From Nesterenkonia sp. E16_10 (GTDB taxonomy: Bacteria > Actinomycetota > Actinomycetes > Actinomycetales > Micrococcaceae), in assembly GCF_017347085.1 (NCBI RefSeq), contig NZ_JADPSA010000001.1, positions 1 through 64,000 on the forward strand: a stretch of 64,000 nucleotides of DNA, written 5' to 3'. Shown in pieces: positions 39,776 to 50,925 of this stretch (position 1 is its first letter; every line of letters begins with the position of its first letter). Below the pieces are notes generated by a model. The model searched no databases. It saw only the letters and a program-made list of their open reading frames with translations, and was not told where the DNA came from. A program made the translations under genes and the position numbers.

Positions 39776-40627
39776 ATGCGTCTAGACATCGACCTCGCCT
39801 TCAACGTCACCCAGGTGGAGCCGGATGGGACCTCGTCTGAACCGATCAACGCGACCATCACCGCGGCGGGCCGGCACATCGAGGTCCGCACCGAGGACTC
39901 TTCACTCCTCGACGGGATGCCGCGCTCGATCACCCGCGCGGCCGATGCCTTGGCCACCCAGTTGGCGGCGCAAGATCTGACGCTCAGCGTGATCGGTCCG
40001 GCGGGAGAGATCGTCTCCCTTGGTGCGGTGAAGACCACCATGCTGAGCCGAGCGCTCACCCGGTCGAAGCACATTCGGCTGGGTTCGCTGAAGTCGCTGC
40101 CCCGCTTCGCGGGCAGCGGTTCATCGGAGGCCCAGGGGTCCGGGTCGCTGATCCCGCCGGAGACGCCGTGGCCCCCGGCACCGACGTTCAACCGCAGGAT
40201 CCGGCGACGGGTCACCACCACGCATGCTCCGCGCGGCGCCGGCCGTCCGCGGCTGGTGATGAGTCGCACCGATCAGCCCGGCGCAGGCCCGCTGGAGTTC
40301 AACCTGGTGGCCGATCGCACGCTGATCGGCAGTGACGAGTCCTCCGATCTGCTGCTGGCGGGTCTGGAGCCGCTGCACGCGGAGATCCTGCACGACGAGT
40401 TCGACGAGTTCGTGATCGTCCGCCATGGGTCCATCGGTGGCAGCCGCAGCGCCGAGCCCGGGGCGCCGGTCACGCTGCGCACCGGGTCCCGGATCGACCT
40501 CGGGATCTGGCGGCTGGTGTTCCTGCGCGCGGAGTATGCCGATCACGGCAGACCCTATGGAGGACGCCAGGGCGGGGAGTATGCGTATCAGAAGCCGCAG
40601 TACGATCCGTATCGACAGCGAAGCTGA
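39776..40627 (+). CDS. FHA-domain protein
   Basis: A 283-residue protein. The C-terminal third is an FHA fold: FNLVADRTLIGSDESSDLLLAGLEPLHAEI matches the strand 3/4 region (G-R/S-x-DL-L and HAxI), then PVTLRTGSRIDLGIWRLVFLR. The usual Arg and Ser of the phosphothreonine site are not obvious, so phosphopeptide binding is uncertain. The N-terminal half (MRLDIDLAFNVTQ; ITRAADALATQLAAQDLTLSV) is beta-rich and unassigned; a basic RRIRRRV stretch links the two. Start ATG at 39776, with GGAGG close upstream. Confidence 0.75.
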   Translation: MRLDIDLAFNVTQVEPDGTSSEPINATITAAGRHIEVRTEDSSLLDGMPRSITRAADALATQLAAQDLTLSVIGPAGEIVSLGAVKTTMLSRALTRSKHIRLGSLKSLPRFAGSGSSEAQGSGSLIPPETPWPPAPTFNRRIRRRVTTTHAPRGAGRPRLVMSRTDQPGAGPLEFNLVADRTLIGSDESSDLLLAGLEPLHAEILHDEFDEFVIVRHGSIGGSRSAEPGAPVTLRTGSRIDLGIWRLVFLRAEYADHGRPYGGRQGGEYAYQKPQYDPYRQRS

Positions 40628-40715
40628 TCCGTCGACGGCAGTCACCGCACGCTGAAGGATCCGGGGCCAGGCTCGGTCGAGTCTGGCCCCGCCCTGCGTG
40701 GCGGGCCAGCTGGAC

Positions 40716-41393
40716 TCAGCCGCCCAGGTGTTCGAGCAGCTCGGCCTCGGCCGCATCGAGGTAGCGCAGCAGGTGCGTCTCCGCGGCCTGCCGGTCCCCC
40801 AGCGCGAGCAGCCGGGCCAGTTCCCGGTTTCGGTCGATATAGGCGTGATGGAAGCTGGGCTGCTCGGACTTGGCATAGAACGCCAGACGCATCCGCGCCA
40901 GCACCTGCTCCATGAGCGCGTCGATCATCGCGCTGCGCACCTGCGCGGCAATGGTCCGGTGGAAGACCTGGTTCGCCTGGGCCATCGCGGGGATGTCCCC
41001 GCGCTCCCTCGCCAGCTCCGCGGCGGAGACGATCCGGTGCAGGTGCTCGAGCTCCTCGGCGGGGAATGCTGCGGTGCGCACCGCGCCGACCTCCAGCACC
41101 CGGCGCACCCGGTAGACCTCGGCGATGTCTTCCGCCGAGGGCTGGTGCACGAAGACGCCGCGGTTGGGATGCCGCTCCACGAGCCCCTCGGAGGCCAGGA
41201 TCTGGAATCCGCTGCGCAGCGTGTGCCGCGAGATGTCGAGCTGTCGGGTCAGCTCGACCTCGGGAAGCTTGGTTCCTGGCCTGATGGTTCCGGCGGAGAT
41301 CGCCCCGCGCAGCAGCTCCGCGACGCGTTCCGGCACCTGAGCATGCTCGCTGAGGCCCTTGGGGGATAAGGAGCTCCACATCACATCGGTCAT
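40716..41393 (-). CDS. FadR/GntR-family regulator of the pxp cluster
   Basis: A 225-residue GntR regulator. The winged HTH reads LRGAISAGTIRPGTKLPEVEL then LDISRHTLRSGFQILASEGLVERHPNRGVFV. The C-terminal FCD domain (VYRVRRVLEVGAVRTAAF, ANQVFHRTIA, HHAYIDRNRELARLLALGD) has His residues that bind metal and organic-acid ligands in relatives. It follows the biotin carboxylase gene by 54 bp on the same strand and so closes the pxp operon. The FadR-type palindromes before pxpA and ycsG are its probable targets. The ligand may be 5-oxoproline or a related acid (inference). Confidence 0.88.
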   Translation of the reverse strand: MTDVMWSSLSPKGLSEHAQVPERVAELLRGAISAGTIRPGTKLPEVELTRQLDISRHTLRSGFQILASEGLVERHPNRGVFVHQPSAEDIAEVYRVRRVLEVGAVRTAAFPAEELEHLHRIVSAAELARERGDIPAMAQANQVFHRTIAAQVRSAMIDALMEQVLARMRLAFYAKSEQPSFHHAYIDRNRELARLLALGDRQAAETHLLRYLDAAEAELLEHLGG

Positions 41394-41447
41394 GACATCA
41401 ATCTAGCCGACACCGCAAAACTGCACCTCAACCTGGCATCACGTAGG

Positions 41448-43268
41448 TCATTCGATGGCGCCCAGCGCCTGGCCGGCGCGCAGCGCCGCACCGGGGGCAA
41501 GGTCCTCACGCCGGAAGCGTCCGCCGCGCGGGGCGGCCACGGTGGACTCCATCTTCATCGCCTCCACCACCGCGACCGGGTCCCCGGCGGAGACCTCGGC
41601 GCCGTCCTCCACCGCGAAGTTGACCAGGCTGCCGGCCAGCTTCGTCACCACGGCGCCGGGCGCGGCGTCGGTGGGGGCGTCCCTGGCGTCGTCGTCGGTG
41701 GCGTCGTGACCGGCCCCGGCACCTGCGCCGCCGCCGCTGCCGCCGCCGCTGCCGCTGCCGAGCAGGTTCAGCAGGGCGGCCGGCAGTCCCAGGCTCACCG
41801 CGCGGCCGTCGATCTCCACGGTGGTGCGACGCATCCGCTGCTCCCGGTGGCGCAGCGCGGCGACGAGATGCTCGGAGTCGACCATGGACTCGCCGTAGGC
41901 TTCCTCGAACTCGGTCTCGATCCAGCGGGTGTGGACCCGGAAGGTCTCCGCCCCGTCGGCGGCGAGGAAGTCCTCGGCCTCGAGCACCTGCCGGTGGAAG
42001 GGCAGCACGGTGGGCAGACCCTCGATGCGCATCTCGGCCAGAGCCATCCGGGCCCGGCGCAGCGTGGTGTCCCGGTCCGGTCCGGTGACCACGAGCTTGG
42101 CCAGCATCGAATCGAAGGCGCCGGAGATCTCATCTCCACTGCGCACCCCGGTGTCGACCCGGATGCCGGGGCCGGTGGGCGGGGCGAAGAGCGTCACCGG
42201 TCCGGGGGTGGGCAGGAATCCCTGGGCCGGCTCCTCAGCGTTGAGCCGGAACTCGATGGAGTGCCCGTGCGGCTGCGGGTCTTCTGTGAGGCGCAGCGGC
42301 TGCCCTTCGGCGATGCGCAGCTGTTCGGCCACCAGGTCCACCCCGGAGGTCTCCTCGGTGACGGGGTGTTCCACCTGGAGCCGGGTGTTGACCTCCAGGA
42401 AGCTCAGCAGGCCGGGTGTCTCGCCCTGGCCGGGGCTGAGCAGGTATTCCACGGTGCCGGCTCCGAGGTATCCGGCCTCGGCGCAGATCGCTCGGGCGGA
42501 GCGGTGGATGTCGGCGCGCTGGTCCTCGCTGAGGAACGGCGCGGGCGCCTCTTCCACGAGCTTCTGGTTCCGCCGCTGCAGCGAGCAGTCTCGGGTGCCG
42601 ACGACGACGACGTTGCCCTGGGCGTCCGCGAGGACCTGGGCCTCCACGTGCCGTGGCCGGTCCAGGAACCGTTCCACGAAGCATTCTCCGCGGCCGAAGG
42701 CGGATTCGGCCTCGCGCGTCGCCGAGGCGAAGGCCTCATCGATCTCGGACTCCTCGCGCACGATGCGCATCCCGCGGCCCCCGCCGCCATGGGCGGCCTT
42801 GATCGCCACCGGCAGTCCGTGCTCGGCCACGAACTCGCGGATCTCCTCGCCGCCGGAGACCGGGCCGTCGGTGCCCGGGACCAGCGGGGCGCCGACCTTG
42901 ACCGCGAGCGCCCGGGCGGTGACCTTGTTCCCGAGGGCTTCAATGGTCTCGGGCTTCGGGCCGATCCAGGTCAGTCCGGCGTCGATCACGGCGCGGGCGA
43001 AGTCGGCGTTCTCCGAGAGGAAGCCGTAGCCGGGGTGGATCGCGTCGGCGTCGAGCTCGCGGGCGGCGGCGAGGAGCTTCTGCTGGTCCAGGTAGGTCTG
43101 CGCCGGGGTGGTGCCGTGCAGCGCCACCGCCGCGTCGGCCAGCTGGACATGCAGCGAGTCCGCGTCCTGGTCGGCGTAGACCGCGGCGGCGCTGTAGCCG
43201 GATTCGCGGGCGCTGCGGATGATGCGGACGGCGATCTCGCCACGGTTGGCGATCAGGATTCGCTTCAT
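41448..43268 (-). CDS. Biotin carboxylase-BCCP protein of the pxp operon
   Basis: A 606-residue protein. The biotin carboxylase domain spans residues 1-450: [49 protein letters not shown] (ATP-grasp), [14 protein letters not shown] (catalytic Arg/Glu). A Gly-rich linker (about 512-532) leads to a biotinyl domain with EAMKMES, biotinyl Lys at 572. It charges biotin with CO2 using ATP. No acyl-CoA carboxyltransferase gene is nearby; instead the gene overlaps the PxpB-PxpC fusion by 4 bp (ATGA). In urea carboxylase the carboxyltransferase is a KipI-KipA domain, so this protein probably partners the fusion, though acyl-CoA carboxylase use elsewhere is possible. Confidence 0.92.
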   Translation of the reverse strand: MKRILIANRGEIAVRIIRSARESGYSAAAVYADQDADSLHVQLADAAVALHGTTPAQTYLDQQKLLAAARELDADAIHPGYGFLSENADFARAVIDAGLTWIGPKPETIEALGNKVTARALAVKVGAPLVPGTDGPVSGGEEIREFVAEHGLPVAIKAAHGGGGRGMRIVREESEIDEAFASATREAESAFGRGECFVERFLDRPRHVEAQVLADAQGNVVVVGTRDCSLQRRNQKLVEEAPAPFLSEDQRADIHRSARAICAEAGYLGAGTVEYLLSPGQGETPGLLSFLEVNTRLQVEHPVTEETSGVDLVAEQLRIAEGQPLRLTEDPQPHGHSIEFRLNAEEPAQGFLPTPGPVTLFAPPTGPGIRVDTGVRSGDEISGAFDSMLAKLVVTGPDRDTTLRRARMALAEMRIEGLPTVLPFHRQVLEAEDFLAADGAETFRVHTRWIETEFEEAYGESMVDSEHLVAALRHREQRMRRTTVEIDGRAVSLGLPAALLNLLGSGSGGGSGGGAGAGAGHDATDDDARDAPTDAAPGAVVTKLAGSLVNFAVEDGAEVSAGDPVAVVEAMKMESTVAAPRGGRFRREDLAPGAALRAGQALGAIE

Positions 43269-45127
43269 GATGAGGGCTTCTTTTCTGCGTCAGGGGTCGC
43301 GGTGGTCTGGGGCAGCGGGGTCAGCGTGTCGGGATCCACGGGGACCAGGGTGATCTGGTCTCCGGGGGCGAGCTGGGCGGCACGCGGGAGGTCTTGGTCG
43401 ATGACGACGCCGATCACCGGGTATCCCCCGGTCACCGGGTGGTCGTTGAGGAAGAGCACCGGGGTGCCGGCGGGGGGCATCTGCAGCGAACCGCGGACCA
43501 CGCCCTCACTGGGAAGCTCACCCTCCTTGATCCGGCGCAGCGGGCGCGGGGAGTCCGGTGCGGGAGTCTCCGGTGCAGGAGTCTCCGGCTCGGGGACATC
43601 GAGCCGGATCCCGATCCGGTTCGAGGACTGGGAGACCGCCCAGGGCTGCGCCGCCAGCCGAGCGGCCTCCTCGGGGCTGAACCAGTCGGCCCGCGGACCG
43701 TAGGTGAAGCGCAGCGCGGTCGGCAGCCTGAGGGTGGGCGACTCAGCCGCGGAAGGCTCAGACCGAGGCTCGGCCACGGCGCCGGTGGCGACCCCGGCGG
43801 TGCGCAGCCGGTCTCCGGCCGCGAGCGGAGCCGGGCCCAACCCGGACATGGTGTCAGCGGAGACGCTGCCGAGCACCGGCGCGGCGGCGATGCCTCCGCG
43901 CAGCCCGATCACGCTGCGCAGTCCCCGTTCGGGGGCGCCGAGGCTCAGGGTCTCCCCCGCGGCGAGGGCGAAAGCGGTGCCCAGCGGGGCTCCCCGGCCG
44001 GACCCATCGGGGGCGGTGATGGTCAGCGGCGCCTGTGCCCCGGCGACCGCGAGCACCACGGTGGCTTCGGCGTGCAGGCTGAGTCCGCCATGCAGCGCTT
44101 CGAGCACTGCGGCCTGCGCGGGATTGCCCAGAAGCCGGTTCACCTCTCGGGCGGCGGCTTCATCGGCGACCCCGGCGCGGGAGACTCCGAGGTCGCTGAG
44201 TCCGCTGCGGCCGAGATCCTGGATCAGGGTCTGCAGACCCGGGTCCAGCACGGTGAGCGCGAGGTCCTCGCGACCGTGGGAGCCCTCGGTCGCGGTGTTC
44301 TCGGTTGCGGTGTCCTCGGTCGCGGCATCCTGCGGGTTCAGCGGGCCCGGCGGGTTCAGCGGGTTCGAGGGTGCATCGCGCGCGGTGGACTCGGTGGTCA
44401 CCGCGCGGGCCGTGACGGGCTTGTACCGCACCGAGTCCCCTGGCCGGACCAGCGCCGGGGATTCGCCGTGGGCTTCTCGGGAGAGGTCCCACATGGTGGC
44501 CGGGGTGTGACCGATCAGCTGCCAGCCGCCCGGCGAGACCCGCGGGTAGACCGCAGAGAACTCACCGGCCAGCGCCACGGCACCGGCCGGCACCGCCGTG
44601 CGGGGGCTGCTGCGACGCGGCACATCGAAGGCGCCCGCAGGGCCGGAATCAGCGCGGCCGGAATCAGCGCGGCCGGAGTCGGCGCTGGAGTCGTTTCCGG
44701 AGCTGCGTTGAGCGGGCTCCCCCGAGGCCGGAACAGGCACGCAATAGGTGAACCCGGGGGCGAATCCGCCGAAGGCTCCGGTCCACGAGGTGGAACTGTG
44801 CCAGTCGATCAACGCCTCGACGCTCATCTCCAGATGCGAGGCCAGCTCCTGGAGGTCCTCCCCGTCGTAGACGATCTCCAGCTCCACGTGGCGAGAGTCT
44901 GCGGTCGAGAACTCCCCCAGCTCCAGGCTGGGCAGCCGGGTCCGGGCTTCGCGCAGGGCAGGGCGGGCGGTGAAGCGCAGCAAGATGGTGCGAGCCGCCG
45001 CCACCGCCTCGACCTGGCCGGGCAGCGGGTCTCGGCGCAGCTGCTGATGCCAGGTCAGCACCTGGTCCAGGGTGTCGAACTCCAGCAGCAGCGCGCGGGG
45101 GCCGGCCTCTCGGATGGCGCGGATCAT
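43265..45127 (-). CDS. pxpBC: PxpB-PxpC (KipI-KipA) fusion, 5-oxoprolinase subunits B and C
   Basis: A 620-residue fusion. PxpB/KipI occupies residues 1-240: [27 protein letters not shown], then [23 protein letters not shown] with [16 protein letters not shown]. It has a Ser/Asp/Arg repeat insert at 138-166. A Thr/Glu/Asn-repeat linker (241-287) leads to PxpC/KipA ([46 protein letters not shown]). With PxpA such proteins cleave 5-oxo-L-proline to glutamate with ATP. The fold is also that of the urea carboxylase carboxyltransferase domain. It overlaps pxpA upstream and the biotin carboxylase downstream by 4 bp each, implying fixed stoichiometry. Confidence 0.93.
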   Translation of the reverse strand: MIRAIREAGPRALLLEFDTLDQVLTWHQQLRRDPLPGQVEAVAAARTILLRFTARPALREARTRLPSLELGEFSTADSRHVELEIVYDGEDLQELASHLEMSVEALIDWHSSTSWTGAFGGFAPGFTYCVPVPASGEPAQRSSGNDSSADSGRADSGRADSGPAGAFDVPRRSSPRTAVPAGAVALAGEFSAVYPRVSPGGWQLIGHTPATMWDLSREAHGESPALVRPGDSVRYKPVTARAVTTESTARDAPSNPLNPPGPLNPQDAATEDTATENTATEGSHGREDLALTVLDPGLQTLIQDLGRSGLSDLGVSRAGVADEAAAREVNRLLGNPAQAAVLEALHGGLSLHAEATVVLAVAGAQAPLTITAPDGSGRGAPLGTAFALAAGETLSLGAPERGLRSVIGLRGGIAAAPVLGSVSADTMSGLGPAPLAAGDRLRTAGVATGAVAEPRSEPSAAESPTLRLPTALRFTYGPRADWFSPEEAARLAAQPWAVSQSSNRIGIRLDVPEPETPAPETPAPDSPRPLRRIKEGELPSEGVVRGSLQMPPAGTPVLFLNDHPVTGGYPVIGVVIDQDLPRAAQLAPGDQITLVPVDPDTLTPLPQTTATPDAEKKPSS

Positions 45128-45894
45128 GCGAAGCTGCGGATCTCGACTCCGGCGCCTTCCAGCGCGGTGCGCACCGCCTGGGCCATCGCCACCGCACCGG
45201 GGGTATCGCCGTGGGTGCAGATGGACTCTGCCTGGGTCTCGATGCGGGTGCCATCGCGGGCGATCAGCACCGACTCCTCGGCCAGGCGCAGCATGTTCTC
45301 CACGATCTGGTCGGTGTCATGCAGGACGGCGTCGGGCTCGCGCCGGGAGACCAGGGTGCCGTCGGGGTTGTAGCTGCGATCGGCGAAGGCCTCGGAGATC
45401 CCGCGCAGGCCGGCCTCGGCGGCGTAGTCCAGAGCGATCGAGCCGGGCAGCAGCAGCACCGGGAGGTCGCGCCCGGTGCTCTCGCGGTAGGCCGCGATGG
45501 TGTCGATGACCGCGTGGGCGTGCCCGGTGTGGGAGATCATCGCGTGATACAGCGCGCCGTGCGGCTTCACGTACCGGATGTGGGACCCCAGCCCCAGGGC
45601 GATCCCTTCCAGGGCGCCGAGCTGATAGAGCACGTCGGCGGCGAGCTCCTCGGGAGAACACTCCAGGTGACGGCGACCGAAGCCGGCGAGGTCGCGGTAG
45701 CCGATATGGGCTCCGATGACGACGTCGTTGGCCACTGCCTCGCTGGCGGTGGCCCGGATGGTCAGCGGGTCCCCCGCGTGGAAGCCGCAGGCGATGTTCG
45801 CGCTGGAGACGGTGCGCAGGATGGCGGCGTCGTCCCCGCTGGTCCAGTTGCCGAAGGACTCTCCGACGTCGCTGTTCAGGTCGATCTGTGCCAC
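45124..45894 (-). CDS. pxpA: 5-oxoprolinase subunit A (LamB/YcsF family)
   Basis: A 256-residue LamB/YcsF protein, usual length. The hallmark N-terminus [14 protein letters not shown] followed by [14 protein letters not shown] is complete, with [29 protein letters not shown], and [17 protein letters not shown] further on. GTG at 45894 has GAGGAGG 5 bp upstream. PxpA carries out the hydrolytic half of 5-oxoprolinase; the family also includes fungal lactam-utilisation protein LamB. First gene of the coupled operon with pxpBC, the biotin carboxylase and the FadR-type regulator. A palindromic operator lies 70-84 bp upstream. Confidence 0.95.
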   Translation of the reverse strand: MAQIDLNSDVGESFGNWTSGDDAAILRTVSSANIACGFHAGDPLTIRATASEAVANDVVIGAHIGYRDLAGFGRRHLECSPEELAADVLYQLGALEGIALGLGSHIRYVKPHGALYHAMISHTGHAHAVIDTIAAYRESTGRDLPVLLLPGSIALDYAAEAGLRGISEAFADRSYNPDGTLVSRREPDAVLHDTDQIVENMLRLAEESVLIARDGTRIETQAESICTHGDTPGAVAMAQAVRTALEGAGVEIRSFA

Positions 45895-45963
45895 GTGAAC
45901 CTCCTCGAGCCGATGTAGCCCACGTCTCAGTGTGAGCTGAGTCAAGGATGCCTGACTCGAGAG

Positions 45964-45978
45964 GATTGTTCAACAATC
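45964..45978. promoter_or_regulatory. FadR/GntR-type operator upstream of pxpA
   Basis: The 15-bp perfect palindrome GATTGTTCAACAATC (7-bp arms, central C) fits the FadR-subfamily consensus TNGTNNNACNA and contains the same TTGTTCAACAA found before the ycsG-ycsI operon at 36252. The probable binder is the GntR-type protein encoded at the end of the pxp operon. Confidence 0.72.
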
Positions 45979-46019
45979 TGAGCGAGATTCATGGTCACCG
46001 TCCCCGCGCCGGACGGCGC

Positions 46020-47549
46020 TCAATCCTGACGCGAGTGCCGCTCCAGGAACTCGTAGACCTCCGTGGTGTCCACTCCGGGGAAGGCGCCCTGGGGCATGGC
46101 GGCGAGCAGGTGACTGTTGGCGCGCGCCGCCGGCCAGGCCTGGCCCTCCCAGCGGGCCGCAAGCGCCGCAGGGGGCTGACGGCAGCAGGTCGGGTCATCG
46201 GGGCAGCGCGAGGAGGATCGCGAGGTCGTGTCGGAGCCGCGGAACCATTTCACGTGCTCGAAGGGCACCCCGATGGAGAGCGAGTAGAGCCCGGAGGAGT
46301 GCGCCTCGGTCCGTGCGGTGCACCAGAACGTGCCGACCGTGGTGTCGGTGTACTGGTGGAAGGACCGGAACTTGTCGTCGACCTCGAAGACCTGCCGCGA
46401 GGTCCATTGCCGGCAGATCGTCTGGCCCTCGATGGCCCCGGAATGGTCCGCCGGGAAGTTCACCCCGTCGTTCTCATAGGCCTTGTGCAGGATCCCGGAC
46501 TCATGGACCTTCTGGAAGTGACACGTGATGCCCAGATGCTCCGTGGCGAGATTCGTGAACCGGTGGGCTGCCGACTCATAGGAGACCGCAAAGGCGTCGC
46601 GCAGATCCTCGATAGCGATCTCCTTGCGCGCCTTGGACTCCTTGAGGAAGCGCACCGTGGTGGCCTGGGGCATCAGCAGGCTTGCGGCGAAGTAATTGGT
46701 ATAGACGCGCTGTCGCAGGAACTCGGAATAGTCCTGGGGCTCGGTGTGGCCCAGCACCTGATGACCCAGCGCCTGAAGCAGCACCGAACGGGCGTCCCAC
46801 TGCCGCGAGGTGCCCTGGGTCAGGTAGATGATCCGGTTCTTCTGATCCGTGACCGAGCGGGTGGATTCGGGCAGATTCTTCACGAAGCGCAGCGAGAACC
46901 CCAGGTGCGCGGCGATGTCGGCGGCCACATGGTGGGACAGCGGACCCTCGCGGTGGGCTACCGCGTCCAGCAGTCCTTGGGCGGCCGCCTCGATCTCAGG
47001 GTAATAGTTGTTCTTGGCGCGCATCTCCTCGCGCAGCTCGGTATTGGCCCGCCGCGCCTCCTCCGGAGTGGCGGCCTGCTCCTCGAGCTGACGGCGCAGC
47101 TCGCGCTGCAGAGCCACCAGTGATTCGAGCACATCCATGGGCAGCCGATTGCTGATCCGCACCGCAGGCAGGTTCAAGGCGGCATAGAGCGGGCCCCGCT
47201 GAGCCTTCTCCAGCTCGATCTCCAGGGCGGCGCGCTTCGAGGGCGGCTCGGCACCGAAGAGGTCGTCGAAGCTGACCTCCAACGCCTTGGCCAGCTGCTG
47301 CAGCTGAGAGAGCTTGGGCTCGCGGCGGCCGTTCTCCAGCAGCGAGAGCTGGCTGGGCGCGGTGCCCAACGCCTCGGCGAGCGCGTCGAGGGTCATTCCG
47401 GCCTGTTTGCGCAGGTGGCGCACGCGTCGACCGAGTGCGATCAGGTCGAATCCCTCGTCCTGGGCGTCCACCGAGGCGCGCTCAAGCGAGCGCAGCTGGG
47501 TGCGGTGGGACGCTTCCCTCGCCGTCGAGGTCTCTCGGACTGTCCGCAT
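46020..47549 (-). CDS. ramB: RamB/ScfR-type transcriptional regulator
   Basis: A 509-residue regulator. The XRE helix-turn-helix is at about residues 38-98 (LGRRVRHLRKQAGMTLDALAEALG, SQLSLLENGRREPKLSQL). Next are a coiled region (about 140-200) and the M78/IrrE-like segment with LLQALGHQVLGHTEP and TNYFAASLLMPQATTVRFL. A Cys-rich C-terminal domain (CRQW, FWCTART, CPDDPTCC) completes the short-chain fatty-acyl regulator family. RamB of Corynebacterium controls acetate and glyoxylate-cycle genes including aceA, which lies 4 kb away here. ATG at 47549. Orthology is by domain layout and context. Confidence 0.88.
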   Translation of the reverse strand: MRTVRETSTAREASHRTQLRSLERASVDAQDEGFDLIALGRRVRHLRKQAGMTLDALAEALGTAPSQLSLLENGRREPKLSQLQQLAKALEVSFDDLFGAEPPSKRAALEIELEKAQRGPLYAALNLPAVRISNRLPMDVLESLVALQRELRRQLEEQAATPEEARRANTELREEMRAKNNYYPEIEAAAQGLLDAVAHREGPLSHHVAADIAAHLGFSLRFVKNLPESTRSVTDQKNRIIYLTQGTSRQWDARSVLLQALGHQVLGHTEPQDYSEFLRQRVYTNYFAASLLMPQATTVRFLKESKARKEIAIEDLRDAFAVSYESAAHRFTNLATEHLGITCHFQKVHESGILHKAYENDGVNFPADHSGAIEGQTICRQWTSRQVFEVDDKFRSFHQYTDTTVGTFWCTARTEAHSSGLYSLSIGVPFEHVKWFRGSDTTSRSSSRCPDDPTCCRQPPAALAARWEGQAWPAARANSHLLAAMPQGAFPGVDTTEVYEFLERHSRQD

Positions 47550-47661
47550 ACCTATGGAGCATACCGCCCGGAGTCACATGGCCGGTGATGCACACCACTG
47601 CTGAGTGTACGCGAGTAGCGTGGAACACACCGCCGCATTCGACGTGCTGAAATCGCTCGTT

Positions 47662-47680
47662 AACAGGTTGTAAACAGGTT
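47662..47680. promoter_or_regulatory. Direct repeats in the proV promoter region
   Basis: AACAGGTT occurs at 47662-47669 and again at 47673-47680, an 11-bp phase (one helical turn), followed by TTATAT. This sits about 52 bp before the proV start, in an otherwise unremarkable 182-bp gap shared with ramB, and may be an operator. Confidence 0.35.
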
Positions 47681-47731
47681 ATATGCGGCTCCTGGTAAGG
47701 TCGAAGACCATTACTTCAACGGGGGAGAATC

Positions 47732-48957
<1,226 letters not shown>

Positions 48958-48961
<4 letters not shown>

Positions 48962-49896
48962 TCACGACTGCAGAAGAGACCGAAGGAGTCGGGGTTCCCC
49001 GGCTGAACGTCGGCGAATGGATCGAGACCGGCTTCGACTGGATCAACGACAACCTCGGATGGCTTTTCGACATCATCCAGACGGTGGTCTCGACACTGAC
49101 CGGCGGTCTGGACGGGGCGCTCAACACTCCCGATGCACTCCTGCTCGCGCTGGTGTTCTCCCTGCTCGGCTGGCTGGTCAAGGACTGGAAGCTCGGCCTG
49201 CTCTCGATCGTGATGCTGGTCTTCGTGATCAGCATCGATCAGTGGGAGAACGCAATGACCACGCTGGCGCTGGTGGCCGTGGCGGCCGCCATCGCCCTGG
49301 TGATCGCGATCCCGCTCGGCATCTGGGCCGCCCGGTCAGACCGGGTCAGTCAGACGATCCGGCCCGTGATGGACCTGATGCAGACCATGCCGGCGTTCGT
49401 CTGGCTGGTCCCGGTGGTGACCATGTTCAGCATCGGGGTGACCAGCGGCGTCGTCGCCACCATCATCTTCGCGCTCCCTCCCGGCGTGCGTTTCACCGAG
49501 CTCGGCATCCGCGGGGTCGACTCCGAGGTGGTGGAGGCGGGCCACGCGTTCGGCAGCACGCCCGGGCAGATCTTGCTGCGCATCCAGCTTCCGCTGGCGC
49601 TGAAGACCATCATGGCCGGCGTCAATCAGGTCATCATGCTGGCGCTGTCCATGGCTGTCATCGCCGGCCTGGTCGGAGCCGGAGGGCTCGGTGGCGAGGT
49701 CATGCGAGCCATCGGCAGCCTGGACATCGGTCTGGCGTTCGAGGCCGGGCTGGCCGTCGTCGTCCTGGCCATCTATCTGGACCGGGTCACCTCCGCCATC
49801 GGTCACGGCGGCATGGCCATGGGCCGGATGTCGAAGCTGCTGCGTCGGGGCCGTCCTCGACGAAGCCCTGAGCCCGTCCCCACGAACACCGCCTGA
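48958..49896 (+). CDS. proW: Glycine betaine/proline ABC transporter permease
   Basis: A 312-residue permease with about seven membrane helices. An N-terminal amphipathic stretch (LNVGEWIETGFDWINDNLGWLF) is typical of ProW/OpuAB. The EAA coupling loop is EAGHAFGSTPGQILLRIQLP, followed by the conserved ALSMAVIAGLVGAGGLG. It overlaps proV by 4 bp and is followed by proX after 80 bp. The charged tail RRGRPRRSPEP is cytoplasmic. Confidence 0.95.
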
Positions 49897-49976
49897 TCCG
49901 GCCTCGCCCGCGCGCGAAGCCACTCCCGAGGCCACAGACCAGACACCGCACCGCACACAACAGATTGAGGCACATC

Positions 49977-50885
49977 ATGAGTACACGCACTGGCACAGCA
50001 TCGAAATTCATCGGCCTGACCGCCGCGGCAGCCCTCGCGCTGACCGCCTGCGGCGGTGGAGACGACGCCGCAGAGAACGGGGACGCTGCCGAGAGCTCCG
50101 GCACCATCACCCTGGGCATCATTCCCAGCTGGACCGATGGACTGAGCATGGCCTACCTCTGGCAGGCCATCCTCGAAGACGAAGGCTACGAGGTCGAGAT
50201 CGAAGAGATCAATGACGCCGCCCCGCTCTACACGGGTGTCGCGCAGGGCGATCTCGACGTGTATCCCTCCGCATGGCCGGAGGTCACCCACGCCGAGTAC
50301 ATGGAGGAATACGGTGACGATCTGGAAGACCTCGGCGCCTATTACGAAGGCGCCGTGCTGACTCTGGCGGTCCCCGCATACACCGAGATCGACTCCATCG
50401 AAGAGCTGCCTGAGAATGCCGAGGACTTCAACGGTCAGGTCATCGGCATCGAGCCCGGCTCCGGTCATATGGGCGTGACCGCCAACGATGTGTTCCCTGC
50501 CTATGAATTGGATGCAGACTTCGAGCTCGTCGAATCCTCCACTGCCGCGATGCTGACCGAACTGGGCTCGGCGATCGATGCTGAGGAAGACATCGTCGTG
50601 ACCCTGTGGCGTCCGTTCTACGCCTACGGCGACTTCGACCTGAAGGACCTTGAGGACCCGGAAGGCGCGCTGGGCGAGCCCGAGACGCTGAACTTCATCG
50701 CCAACTCCGAGTTCTCCGGGGAGTTCCCGGACGTGGCCGAGTGGATGGGCAACTTCACGCTCTCCGACGAGGAGTACGCGGAGCTCGAGGACATGATGGT
50801 CAACGAGTACGCCGACAACGAGGAAGAGGGCGCAGCAGCCTGGATGGAAGACAACGCCGAGCTGATCGACTCACTCAAGGAGTGA
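49977..50885 (+). CDS. proX: Glycine betaine/proline-binding lipoprotein
   Basis: A 302-residue substrate-binding lipoprotein. Signal peptide with lipobox ALTAC at about residues 22-26, then an acidic linker and an OpuAC domain starting ITLGIIPSWTDGLSMAYLWQAIL. Trp residues of the ligand box are visible in PSW, AYLW, YPSAWPE and TLWRPFYAYG. GAGG lies 6 bp before the ATG. The mature protein is strikingly acidic, fitting function at high salt. Completes proVWX; followed by a strong hairpin. Confidence 0.93.
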   Translation: MSTRTGTASKFIGLTAAAALALTACGGGDDAAENGDAAESSGTITLGIIPSWTDGLSMAYLWQAILEDEGYEVEIEEINDAAPLYTGVAQGDLDVYPSAWPEVTHAEYMEEYGDDLEDLGAYYEGAVLTLAVPAYTEIDSIEELPENAEDFNGQVIGIEPGSGHMGVTANDVFPAYELDADFELVESSTAAMLTELGSAIDAEEDIVVTLWRPFYAYGDFDLKDLEDPEGALGEPETLNFIANSEFSGEFPDVAEWMGNFTLSDEEYAELEDMMVNEYADNEEEGAAAWMEDNAELIDSLKE

Positions 50886-50925
50886 TCTGCAGACGTTGAT
50901 CAGCAGCGGCTGCTCAGCACCCGAA

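Noticed and set aside
41706-45373. 665- and 659-codon plus-strand frames opposite the pxp operon
   Set aside because: Same antisense artefact; compositionally biased and without family matches.
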